A DNA stretch of 64,000 nucleotides from Nitrospiraceae bacterium UBA2600 (GTDB lineage: Bacteria; Nitrospirota; Thermodesulfovibrionia; Thermodesulfovibrionales; Thermodesulfovibrionaceae). Where the stretch lies: assembly GCA_002339325.1 (NCBI GenBank), contig DDKK01000040.1, forward strand, positions 71,157 to 135,156, written 5' to 3'. Position 1 is the stretch's first letter. Every line of letters begins with the position of its first letter. Under the pieces are notes generated by a model. The model did not search any database and had not been told where the DNA came from. It saw only the letters and a list, made by a program, of their open reading frames with translations. Made by a program: the position numbers and the translations under genes. Shown one piece after another: positions 26,643-35,239 of this stretch.

Positions 26643-26819
26643 ATGGATATTGATGTGAATGTAATAAAAGAGTATATTTCTCAGAAAGAAAAATTAAGGA
26701 ATTTATTCTCTGACTTAGAAATTCTTGAAAAAATGTGGGATGAGGATTATAAGAAACGCAAAAGCAAGGAAAAAGATAACAATATAATTTCAGATAAAAA
26801 GCCAGAGGATAGTGAATAA
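26643..26819 (+). CDS. Small charged protein upstream of the Fic/Doc-like gene, candidate antitoxin
   Basis: This 58-residue ORF (MDIDVNVIKEYISQKEKLRN..., ending KKPEDSE) is helical and highly charged. A TATAAT at 26631-26636 lies 6 bases before the ATG, so a leaderless transcript is plausible; the best -35 (TTGATT, 26605-26610) is 20 bases away, which is long. It precedes a Fic/Doc-like gene in the same direction by 126 bases. Size and position fit an antitoxin, but there is no recognisable DNA-binding or inhibitory motif. Confidence 0.4.
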   Translation: MDIDVNVIKEYISQKEKLRNLFSDLEILEKMWDEDYKKRKSKEKDNNIISDKKPEDSE

Positions 26820-26945
26820 TAAAATACTTTGACAATAAATTTCTTTGAGGCGTCTATCTATTATTCACTCTTAAATGGCTCTCGATAAATATAAATCCCG
26901 TTCAAACATTATTAATAATATTCTAAAATCCTAAAGAATTATAAA

Positions 26946-27374
26946 ATGAACGAAAATTTTTATAGAATATTTGAGAAAATTTACAAGCGAAGAAAAGAAA
27001 TTCTACTAAAGCTATCGGGGAAAAGTATTATTCTCCCAACAGTTGATGAAATTATTGAAATTAATAAAAGAATCACCCAAATCCACAGGGAGACTTATGA
27101 AATAAAAGATTTAAGAATTTTGCATCACATTGTAGATTCAGTCAAGAATGAAAAGGAAGTTTTAAAAGCAGCACTGATATTATTTGAAAAAATTATAAAA
27201 AACAGGCCATTCAAAGAAGGCAATAAAAGAACAGCTGTGATTGTCTTTGACATGACTTTAGAAAATAACAACGTAAATATAGAGATTTCCAATGAAAAGC
27301 TTTATCAATGGGCGATTGGATTGACTGAAAATCGAATAACAACTGATGATATAATCAAACAAATCAATTTTTGA
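26946..27374 (+). CDS. Fic/Doc-family protein with altered catalytic motif
   Basis: The 142-residue protein has the Doc-type core: RILHHIVDSVKNEKEVLKAALILFEKI followed by NRPFKEGNKRTAVIVFDMTLENN. Doc proteins use HxFx(D/E/N)xNKRTA, with the His as catalytic base for nucleotide or phosphate transfer to targets such as EF-Tu. Here that position is Arg87, while Phe89, Gly92, Asn93, Lys94 and Arg95 are kept. It may therefore be inactive or work differently. Confidence 0.8.
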   Translation: MNENFYRIFEKIYKRRKEILLKLSGKSIILPTVDEIIEINKRITQIHRETYEIKDLRILHHIVDSVKNEKEVLKAALILFEKIIKNRPFKEGNKRTAVIVFDMTLENNNVNIEISNEKLYQWAIGLTENRITTDDIIKQINF

Positions 27375-27391
27375 AAAATGTGCGGAAATCA

Positions 27392-28297
27392 CTAAAACCA
27401 TCCTAATAATACGAGTTCTGTTATCCTTTCTCTGATCTTTCTATACTGAAGGGAATCACTTAATGCAGTTTCATGACTTGGTAATCCACTTCTTATGTAA
27501 TTAATTAAATCACTCAACAGTTGAAGGTTTTTCTCAATTAAAAGTTCTGCAGGGTCTTTCCTTGAAACTATAAAGTCTATAACCTCCACATACCGTTCTC
27601 TTGCTTGCATTATTGCTTTAAAATTAGCTTTTTTTATTTTTTCAATAAATGTCATTCGCCTTGCTTCTCTTTTATCCTTATCTTTACTCTTGCCTATTTC
27701 CTCAAGAAAGAGGGAATCATCGAAATTGGCTGTTCTTTCAAATAGTCCTACAAGATCAATCATAGAGAGATAATTTTCAACTTTCTCCTTGTCTATTTCA
27801 TTTTTGAGGGTCTCTGCTTTCTTTTTTAAACTTAAAAAATCCCTTCTATGTAGCTTTATCATAAAAACACAATCCGAAAGGTCTTGTTTATTAGCCCTGC
27901 AGAGTTTTGAGACAATAAGATTTTCAACGGGAATAGATACTGCCGATAGCCTTTTCCCACTGTATAAAGTTACTTTTTCTTTGTCATCAATATCACCTAA
28001 ATCAATAGATTCCTGAGACTCATTAGAAAATCTTAATGCAAGATTTACTGACTTTTCAGAGACTGGAAATTCGTCCCCTACTGAAAGTCCTACTTTTAAA
28101 CAGGCGTTGATGAAATCTTCTATGTCTTCTATTTCTGTCAGGGGAGACCAGATATTAATGTTGTCTGTTGTTCTTTGATACATCCCCATTGAAATTAAAA
28201 CATACCCTCCAAAAACACAAAGAATGGCTTTAGAGTTTAAATATTTATCAATTTCACTAAAAAGAAATAGTGGATGCGTTTTTTTAAACTCTGTCAT
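27392..28297 (-). CDS. Nucleotidyltransferase-like protein (DUF6036/AbiEii-like)
   Basis: The 301-residue protein starts with a helix and the strand-turn AILCVFGGYVLISMGMYQRTTDNINIW. That resembles the 'GGxAL...RxTxDID' active site of DUF6036/AbiEii nucleotidyltransferases, though the second Asp of DxD reads Asn. ENLIVSKLCRANKQDLSDC (residues ~125-143) matches the following conserved segment of that group. The C-terminal half is helical and unplaced. It is convergent with the Fic-like gene. A toxin-type role is possible; the altered DxD makes activity doubtful. Confidence 0.55.
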   Translation of the reverse strand: MTEFKKTHPLFLFSEIDKYLNSKAILCVFGGYVLISMGMYQRTTDNINIWSPLTEIEDIEDFINACLKVGLSVGDEFPVSEKSVNLALRFSNESQESIDLGDIDDKEKVTLYSGKRLSAVSIPVENLIVSKLCRANKQDLSDCVFMIKLHRRDFLSLKKKAETLKNEIDKEKVENYLSMIDLVGLFERTANFDDSLFLEEIGKSKDKDKREARRMTFIEKIKKANFKAIMQARERYVEVIDFIVSRKDPAELLIEKNLQLLSDLINYIRSGLPSHETALSDSLQYRKIRERITELVLLGWF

Positions 28298-29146
28298 ATT
28301 CGGATAGCTTTACTCATTTCCAACAAAATTATGCCACTTATGCGATTAATTTTCACTTCCAATGCCTTGAGCAAGAGCAATTAGATAAATTTATATATAC
28401 CTCCTTATATATACCTACATTTATATCCATATTTACAAAATAGAGAAATAAATCGCTCATGATAGGAACTATTATATCAAACTCTGAAGAATCTCACATA
28501 CTAATCCCACCAACTATGCAGATGAATTAACTAACATTGTCTTGAGTGGAAAATATTTACAATATATTGTTCTTTCTATATTTAATGTAATAACTGATAG
28601 AAAATCGCCAAAAATTGATTTATAATAAAGAATCTTAACATAAGAAAAAACATTATGAAGATAATAAAAATTAATAAAAACAATATCGACAATAGAATAT
28701 TTGCTGCGCTATTGGAAATGATAAACAGAACCAAAATCATGCTCAGAAAAAGAAAGAATAGATGAAGGAAATGTTTAAATAATGTTTAAATATGGATTAG
28801 TACTTAAGAGATTTCATTAAGGATGTAAAATACATTTAATATATGCTAATTAAAATATATGGGAACCAATTTATGTTAGAAATTATATGATTATAAATTG
28901 TATTTATTTTGGAAATTTTAAAGGGAAAGGTTTATTAAAATAATTTATTTAGAAGTATTTTAAAAGATTATCGGAGGTTTTTAAAAATAGAAAGATCCCT
29001 TTATAATCAAGAAACTACAAATTTATAAAAAAGCACAACAAATGGGAAAAACATTTGGGAAACTGGGAATTTATTATATGACTTTTAAACTTATTCACTA
29101 ACTGGAAAACAAAATTGAAAAATTATTAAAGAAAAGAGGAAATGGT
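28298..29146. other. 849-base AT-rich non-coding stretch
   Basis: No convincing gene is present. It contains a two-copy tandem repeat TTATATATACCTMC (28391-28418) near the start of the minus-strand gene and a 36-codon ORF at 28655-28765 (MKIIKINKNNIDNRIF...) without a ribosome binding site, which may be a gene fragment. The last bases (AAAGAGGAAATGGT) provide the McrB Shine-Dalgarno. Confidence 0.5.
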
Positions 29147-30883
29147 ATGAGTAATAACAACGGGAAAAAACTCATAAAAGAAATTCAAAATTTCATAAGA
29201 GAAAAAGCTAAAGAGTTCGGTGCTAATCCAGATAACGAATTTAACAAACCCTATGTTGAACGGAAAAATATTGAAGATCAAGCTCTTAATGACAATGGGG
29301 CATTTTTTGGATTTATACATCCCGAAGAGGAACCTTCCGGCCCTTATCACGACTTTTCTTTTGTTATTTTTCCATCTGACAAACAAAATGATTCTTTCGA
29401 CTTTTATGAGGAAGAATTCAAGGACAAATACACCATACAAGGTTTAGTTGATGCACTAAAGAAAGATAAAGTTATCGATGAGAAAATGGTAATTGACAAT
29501 ATAGAAAAGCTCAATAAAATATTAGAAAATACCGAGTTATATGAGAAAATACTTCAATCTAAGGAACAACAGCAAACAACTGATAGACTTACTTCTCTTA
29601 GGGAAGATTATAATAATAGTAAGAATAAAGATGTTTTAAAGAAGCTTAATAGAACTCTATTAGAGACGTTTTATCCTCAGCAAACCCCGAAGAGCCCAAA
29701 AACTAAACCATGGTTAGTTTGCCTTGGAGTAGGTTTACTTGGTTTCAAAAATGACTATGAACTTGCAACTTATCCAGGCTTAAGGAGATTATTTTCGAGA
29801 CTAATAAATCAAGATGGTTTTTGCAAATCTGACTTTTCAGACATAGAAGCGAGTTTACCAAAATTAATCACTAATAGGACAGACTTACAGCACCTAAAAA
29901 ACACAATTAAGACATACACAAAAGTTTTACCAGCTTGTCAAATCGTTCACGATCCACAAAGCGAGGAAGGAAAAAAAATTATCGCAGCTTTTCTTGCTGG
30001 CTATGCAAAGATTAGAGACTGGCCCTCTAACCAAAACCATAGAAAAGCAATTTCAAAAGCTTTAGAGCCATTTTTAGGGGAAAATACAATCAATGAAATA
30101 GAAGAAGTAAAAAAGCTCTTATTAGAAAGAAAATACATAATTCTTCAAGGTCCTCCTGGAACAGGAAAAACCAGGACTGCAAAAATTGTTACAGACCAAA
30201 TAGGAGCCAAAACATTTTTCACACAATTTCACGCAGAAACAAGTTTTTCTGATTTTATTTTTGGAATTCGACCTGACACAGCAAAAGAAGAGCTGAGATA
30301 CAAAGAAAATCTAGGTATTTTTTCAGAGGCCTTAAAATATGCTGTTGAACATAACAATGAAAAGGTTATTTTAATCATTGACGAAATAAATAGGGCTAAT
30401 CTATCAAATGTATTAGGGCCTATTTTTTATTTATTTGAACACAAGATGGATATTTCTAATGTTGAAATTGAAATTGCTCCTAATTTTAAAATAAAGAAAC
30501 TACCTGAGAACTTCTTTGTAATTGCCACAATGAATACCGCCGATAGAAGTTTAGCTGTTGTTGACTTTGCATTAAGAAGACGTTTTGCTTGGTATACTCT
30601 AAAACCAAAAAAAATTGAAGTAGAAGAGCCTTATAAATTTTATGTTGAAGACTTTCAAAGATTTCAAGAAATTTTTGAGTGGTATGCAACAAGCGAAGAG
30701 TTAAACTTACAACCAGGACAAGGATATTTTATTGCAAGCACCGATGAAGAAATGGAAAATCGTATTAGATATGAATTATTACCTTTGATTAAAGAGTATC
30801 TGCAAGAAGGTTTTTTGCTAAATGCAAAAGAAGAATTTAACAACTATTTCTTCGATAGAATAGAACTCTCATTGTTCGAATGA
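29147..30883 (+). CDS. mcrB: McrB-like AAA+ GTPase of a modification-dependent restriction system
   Basis: The 578-residue protein has an N-terminal recognition region (residues 1-310) unlike the E. coli methyl-binding domain, then the McrB motor: Walker A QGPPGTGKTRTAK (~334), Walker B LIIDEINRANLSNVLGPIF (~410) and the McrB signature MNTADRS (~463) followed by DFALRRRFAW. McrB hydrolyses GTP and translocates DNA for the nuclease McrC. Its last codons overlap the McrC-like gene by 4 bases. The unusual N-terminus implies a target other than simple 5-methylcytosine sites. Confidence 0.87.
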   Translation: MSNNNGKKLIKEIQNFIREKAKEFGANPDNEFNKPYVERKNIEDQALNDNGAFFGFIHPEEEPSGPYHDFSFVIFPSDKQNDSFDFYEEEFKDKYTIQGLVDALKKDKVIDEKMVIDNIEKLNKILENTELYEKILQSKEQQQTTDRLTSLREDYNNSKNKDVLKKLNRTLLETFYPQQTPKSPKTKPWLVCLGVGLLGFKNDYELATYPGLRRLFSRLINQDGFCKSDFSDIEASLPKLITNRTDLQHLKNTIKTYTKVLPACQIVHDPQSEEGKKIIAAFLAGYAKIRDWPSNQNHRKAISKALEPFLGENTINEIEEVKKLLLERKYIILQGPPGTGKTRTAKIVTDQIGAKTFFTQFHAETSFSDFIFGIRPDTAKEELRYKENLGIFSEALKYAVEHNNEKVILIIDEINRANLSNVLGPIFYLFEHKMDISNVEIEIAPNFKIKKLPENFFVIATMNTADRSLAVVDFALRRRFAWYTLKPKKIEVEEPYKFYVEDFQRFQEIFEWYATSEELNLQPGQGYFIASTDEEMENRIRYELLPLIKEYLQEGFLLNAKEEFNNYFFDRIELSLFE

Positions 30884-32262
30884 CAAAGTCAAAAAAATTA
30901 GATGTTTTTTGCGAAATTCCCTGCCTGACTGAACAGTCAAAAAAGTTACGTGGAGTTGACTTGCAAAAAAAGTGGTTTAAATCAGCCGATAAAAGATATA
31001 TTGGACAATATCTTCAAAAATTCATCAATTACAATTCAAAAGCATTTCAATTTCTTGGTATACAGCCATATATTTTGGGAACGGACCGAAATACTGAACT
31101 AGCATTCCGTTCTTCTGAGTATATTGGTGCCATTCCTCTTAGGGCCCCTGATACAGGAAAACAAATTGGTGATTTTGTAGTTATGCCAAGGTATGGTGGT
31201 CGGGACAGATTTGAGGATTACATTGAAATTTTGAATTTAATAGGAACCGACATCAGCCCAGAGATTATTGATAGCTTACCTTTAGCTTCAGGTAAAAACT
31301 TCAGACCTCCATTATATCTGGAGGCGGTAAAATTCATTGATTTACTTGAGAAACTTACAATGAATCCATGGAAAAAATTTGATAATGTTGAAAAAATATC
31401 AAATCAGCCGTGCGGACAAATAAATTGGAAAAAGTATATAAACAATGAATATAAGATTGAAAACCGTTTGAAATTTCCTGTAAGATCAAATGTATTAAGC
31501 GAATTTCATAGTGAATATGCAGAAATCAGATATGTATTTGACATTTGTAAGTGTGAACTTCTTTCACATAATACACCACAGAGAATTAAGAACAATTTAA
31601 GATCGAAGTTGATTTTTCTTGAAGAACGTTTGTATTACCACAAACCAAAAGTTACTAAAAAAATTAAAATAAGGTTTTCTGATAGTCCAACAGTTAAAGC
31701 CTGCAAGGAACAAGCAAATAGAATTTTGAATTTCAATCTTGTAGACAGCACTGCTTGGCGTGTTGATTTTGCAGAGGTTTTCGAAAAATTTATACAATAT
31801 ATTTTTAAAGAAGTAGCAAAAGAAACTGGAGGTCGATTATATTCAAACTTCAAGTTTCACTCGATGAATTCAAAGCATTACTCTTGGGAACTCAATCATA
31901 TAGAGCCTGACGCAATTTACCAAAAAGAAAATATTCTAGTTTTCATTGACGCCAAATATAAATCAAATCTTTATAATAAGTATGATCAGAGTGAATTTTT
32001 AAAAGAAGATCACAGACACGATCTACACCAAATAATGGCTTACTCATCTTTTAGTAGCACATATTTTAAATTTGGTTTTCTTTGTTATCCATCGAACCAA
32101 ATCGAATTAAAGAGCATTCAGTATAGAAACACCATAAATGATGTAAAAAATATCATATTTATCTTAGGTATTCCTTTAAAAAAGGAGAGCTTAAACGAAA
32201 TAAAACTATTGTTGATCAACAAATTTAACGAGATTGAAATAATAGCAACTACAAGTAAATAG
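30880..32262 (+). CDS. mcrC: McrC-like nuclease subunit
   Basis: The 460-residue protein has an N-terminal McrC-type beta-rich region (residues 1-200, including IGAIPLRAPDTGKQIGDFVVMPR), a helical middle, and a PD-(D/E)XK nuclease core: HIEPDAIYQ followed by LVFIDAKYK (~341-360). McrC cuts DNA once McrB has assembled on it. The product is 100 residues longer than E. coli McrC. The 4-base overlap with the McrB gene and the linked order support one restriction complex. Confidence 0.82.
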   Translation: MTKSKKLDVFCEIPCLTEQSKKLRGVDLQKKWFKSADKRYIGQYLQKFINYNSKAFQFLGIQPYILGTDRNTELAFRSSEYIGAIPLRAPDTGKQIGDFVVMPRYGGRDRFEDYIEILNLIGTDISPEIIDSLPLASGKNFRPPLYLEAVKFIDLLEKLTMNPWKKFDNVEKISNQPCGQINWKKYINNEYKIENRLKFPVRSNVLSEFHSEYAEIRYVFDICKCELLSHNTPQRIKNNLRSKLIFLEERLYYHKPKVTKKIKIRFSDSPTVKACKEQANRILNFNLVDSTAWRVDFAEVFEKFIQYIFKEVAKETGGRLYSNFKFHSMNSKHYSWELNHIEPDAIYQKENILVFIDAKYKSNLYNKYDQSEFLKEDHRHDLHQIMAYSSFSSTYFKFGFLCYPSNQIELKSIQYRNTINDVKNIIFILGIPLKKESLNEIKLLLINKFNEIEIIATTSK

Positions 32263-32506
32263 TTTACGATTCAAATTTGCAATAAGTTGTAATATTGAAA
32301 AGAAGCCATTATGTCAGACTTTTATATGCTACCGGAAAATGCTTTGAACCTTAAAATTTCATCGATATTCAAATGGTATTCAAAAAAGTAAAATGCCGAG
32401 ATAATAAAGATGATATGCAGTTGCACTTGTGATAAATTTTATGTTACATTTTTTTTTTACTTTTTTAACAATTGAAAGAAAAGATTTGAACCTAGGAGGA
32501 GAAAAC

Positions 32507-33436
32507 ATGGTATATCTAGCTTTACAGAGACATTATAATGCACCAAAGAATCAACCACATAACAAAACTATCGCAATTCAGAAGTGTGGTAATTACCCTT
32601 ATGAAATCTCTTTGCGCTTTGCAGGATGTCAGTTAAAGTGCGGAGCTTGCTATTCTGCAAGCTATTCATGGCACCCTTGTTTTATAAATAGTAATCGTGT
32701 TGTCAATAACAAAACAATAAATGATCTAGTTAATGACTACAATGCCTTACCAACAGGGCAACCACCTTACAATTGGATGAGGATTGTAGGCGGTGAGCCC
32801 TTAAAAAATCAAAATTATGTTGACTTTTTGTTTAATTTCCTAAAATCAATCCAAAATACTCACATATTTAATAATAAAGTAATAATACAAACTAATGGAA
32901 TTTATTTAGGACAAGAGTTACTTGGAAACCAAAATACAAATTTTAGCAACATTCTTAAACAACATTTAAATGATTTAAAAAAAATACACCCCCAACTACA
33001 AATCGTAATTGAAATATCTATAAAAGGCTCAAACGCAAACGAATTTCAACTAATATCACAATCAAATCCCAATTTATTCCAATATAACATTGGTGTATAT
33101 AATGCGCTTAAAAATTTGAATATTTCAAATCTGAGACCTACAGTAGTTGCAGGGTTCGGTATTAACGAATCTCTATTGTTACCTGGATCAAGAGTGAGTA
33201 AAAATACAAGAATATTGACAATTCTAAATTCTAATAGGACACCTATTTTTCACAACTCAGGATGGTCACCCGATTTCAAGAATCTTTATAATGACTTTCT
33301 TCAAGATTGTAAAAACCGAAATATAAATTTTCAAAAAATGCCAATGCATGGATTTGATCCTAATAGTGGATGGGGGAGAAACGCAATTGTTAATGCAAAA
33401 AAATATATAATAAAATATATAATAATTATTTTTTAG
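32507..33436 (+). CDS. Radical SAM protein beside McrBC
   Basis: The frame encodes 309 residues with CX3CX2C at Cys41, Cys45 and Cys48 (AGCQLKCGACYSAS) and MRIVGGEPLKNQNYVDF, the GGEP motif that contacts SAM; VIIQTNGIY follows. The start is set by AGGAGGAG 8 bases upstream; an upstream in-frame ATG has no such signal. The substrate is unknown; it is not viperin-like by motif. It follows mcrC by 244 bases, which hold only a 26-codon scrap (32311-32391). The last ~12 codons of this frame are low-complexity because the true C-terminus appears to lie in the -1 frame after an A7 run. Confidence 0.78.
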   Translation: MVYLALQRHYNAPKNQPHNKTIAIQKCGNYPYEISLRFAGCQLKCGACYSASYSWHPCFINSNRVVNNKTINDLVNDYNALPTGQPPYNWMRIVGGEPLKNQNYVDFLFNFLKSIQNTHIFNNKVIIQTNGIYLGQELLGNQNTNFSNILKQHLNDLKKIHPQLQIVIEISIKGSNANEFQLISQSNPNLFQYNIGVYNALKNLNISNLRPTVVAGFGINESLLLPGSRVSKNTRILTILNSNRTPIFHNSGWSPDFKNLYNDFLQDCKNRNINFQKMPMHGFDPNSGWGRNAIVNAKKYIIKYIIIIF

Positions 33437-33570
33437 ACTCCCCATTTTCAGCATTAGGGTCAAACTTACAACAATGCGTGTTAGATATACGTAATGATTT
33501 TTTCTACCCTGCAATTATACATAATGGGTCTTTATCCCCTGATAATCATGCATATTATTCTGCTTTATAA
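33397..33570 (+). other. Slippery site and -1 frame extension of the radical SAM gene
   Basis: The run AAAAAAA (33397-33403) is read A-AAA-AAA in the gene's frame. Slipping back one base leads into IYNKIYNNYFLDSPFSAL, then QCVLDIRNDFFYPAIIHNG and DNHAYYSAL before a TAA at 33568-33570. This extension has normal protein composition and predicted structure, unlike the zero-frame tail KKYIIKYIIIIF. It marks either programmed frameshifting, a one-base indel mutation, or a sequencing error. Confidence 0.65.
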
Positions 33571-34035
33571 GTTTTGCCATAAATGGGGTAGTGGTTGATC
33601 TTTTTCTCGGCGTAGGGATTTCTGAATAGGAAGCATTTCTAATAAAGCTTTGTTTAATTAGTGTGGATCAAACCTATTGCTATGAGACTTGCCTACATGC
33701 TTTTATCAACTTCTTTCATGGTAGAGGTGCAAGAAGCATTCGTCCATCTTTATGGACTCGCTAGAGATTTAATTTTGTATAATCCATGCAATCTATTTGC
33801 TCTGTCAAGATATTCTCTTGGATACTCAAGGAAAAAGCCAAATCTACCATTCTTCAATGTTTCTCTAAGCTAGCTCAATCTGAATATGTAGTTTCCTATC
33901 TTTTCAGTGAAGTAAACGGGGTTTCAAAATTTCCAATATTATCAAAAATTAGAATTCCATAATTTATCTGGAAGCCTGAAGCTTAAGAGTCTCTTAGTTT
34001 TATGAATGAGTTAACTTTATTCATTTCTTATCCTT
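33571..34035. other. Stretch without an intact gene
   Basis: Nothing can be supported. A 70-codon open frame at 33661-33873 lacks a ribosome binding site and recognisable motifs; the interval is probably decayed DNA. Confidence 0.5.
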
Positions 34036-34600
34036 TTAGTTGATTTTTTGAAGAAGTTGCATAATTGCATCTATCAGGCTTTCAAACCTTACACGTTTTT
34101 CGCCATACAGATTTATCATTTAATTCTCCATTATCTTAAGAATTGTTATAACTGCAAGAAATCTATCTTTATTAAGATTGTTTAAAATATCAGTCGCCAA
34201 ATCTGCTACTTCTTTGCTGATTTGTTCTTGCATGATGTTGATGAGAAAGACATTCTTTTTAGGTTTATAATAGACATTGGAAACCTCTTGTACTTTATCA
34301 AAAAGTTTCCGGAGGAAAATCCGAGTGTAGAGATTTTCCATCCTAAGTATAAATTAATATCAATCCTCGTATTTAAAAATGCTAAAACAGCAAGGAAAGT
34401 CATATCTGAATCAATAAAGGAACGATTAGATTTACCTCCTCTCTTTTATTTGCAAGGATTGCAACTTTCCTCTCTTTCGCGTCCTATCTGAAATAACTCT
34501 GGCAAGAAATCCTTTAAGCTTATAAATCATCTCATATCTTAAAATTCTTACCCGCTCCCTTAAACAACTTATTATACACATATGCAAGTTCGCAGTGTAT
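34036..34600 (-). pseudogene. Decayed inverted copy of the middle of the 679-aa ankyrin/wHTH gene
   Basis: Read leftward with frameshifts, this segment gives RVRILRYEMIYKLKGFLARV, NLIVP..FIDSDMTFLAVLAFLN, LYTRIFLRKLFDKVQEVSN, KKNVFLINIMQEQISKE and, after a stop, MINLYGEKRVRFESLIDAI. The matching stretches of the intact gene at 36685 are RSRILGTAMSYELKGLLARF, NLIVPFVDSDMTFLSVLAYL, LLLRKLFDRVNVQVAN, KRNVFLINIPHEQIGKE and LISLYRERYITYDRFIGKI. It corresponds to residues ~396-591 and lies in opposite orientation, beyond the AAA+/GGCT pair. Confidence 0.8.
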
Positions 34601-34747
34601 GGTGTAGCCGTAGAAATATCAGGAGTGGGTTGTGGATGAAAAGTCTGAGAATAGTCACTTTAAAATTATAATACTAAGGAGTATTTTTTAATTTTCGTCT
34701 TGGTTATCAGGACTATCTAGAATTTCCTGCTAAATAAAGATTGAGCC

Positions 34748-34792
34748 CTTTCTGGGAAAATCCCAAAAATGGATTTCCCCAGAAAGCTTTTT
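34748..34792 (+). terminator. Rho-independent terminator
   Basis: Arms CTTTCTGGGAAAATCC (34748-34763) and GGATTTCCCCAGAAAG (34771-34786) pair over 16 positions with one mismatch around a 7-base loop, then CTTTTT follows. The T-tract is on the + strand, so it ends rightward transcription before the leftward GGCT-like gene; it may also slow transcripts leaving that gene. Confidence 0.75.
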
Positions 34793-34846
34793 ATAGTTTT
34801 TATATAGGTGCATTTAAAAAGGTTTCAATGTCAAAGACTATTGTTT

Positions 34847-35224
34847 TCATAATACCTCCTTCTGATTTAAATATTTTATCCAGTCACCATCTTTTATTAA
34901 TTTAGCATTATTTATCGGGAAACTATAAACATAGACATGAGCATTAATCCTATCTCCTTGCTCTAATTCCACCTCGCAGAATGTTTTTCTAAAAAGCCCA
35001 AGTCTCAACCCCTCTATATAGTCAAGCCAATCAATAAATGCATTACTTACCTCATAGACCTCACCGTATATAATACCTTTGCCGGCAACGACTCCCGGAT
35101 AGGCACCAAAATCATACATGTCAAACCCACATACTCTACCAAAACCTAAAAATCTGCAGCTTTCAATGAGTTTATGTCTTTTTTGCCCCTTTCTTAATGT
35201 TCCGTATACAAAAAGTTTTTCCAT
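34847..35224 (-). CDS. Gamma-glutamylcyclotransferase-fold (AIG2-like) protein
   Basis: The 125-residue protein starts MEKLFVYGTLRKGQKRHKLI, the GGCT/AIG2 signature at residues 6-13 that binds the substrate carboxylate. GAYPGVVAGKGIIYGEVYEV and the catalytic-Glu region LDYIEGLRLGLFRKTFCEVE follow. The family releases 5-oxoproline from gamma-glutamyl amines or peptides, although many members have unknown substrates. It starts 15 bases after the AAA+ ATPase stop, so the two form an operon; that pairing is unusual for GGCT. Confidence 0.85.
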   Translation of the reverse strand: MEKLFVYGTLRKGQKRHKLIESCRFLGFGRVCGFDMYDFGAYPGVVAGKGIIYGEVYEVSNAFIDWLDYIEGLRLGLFRKTFCEVELEQGDRINAHVYVYSFPINNAKLIKDGDWIKYLNQKEVL

Positions 35225-35239
35225 TTTTTTCCTCTCCTT

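Noticed and set aside
26584..26835. 83-codon minus-strand frame
   Set aside because: It is the antisense of the small ORF at 26643-26819, which has a -10 and a charged, plausible protein sequence.
32507..33570. Prokaryotic viperin
   Set aside because: The CX3CX2C surroundings (AGCQLKCGACYSAS) and the later motifs do not match those I know from viperins.
33661..33873. 70-codon open frame
   Set aside because: No ribosome binding site, no motif and no link to neighbours; the interval looks decayed.
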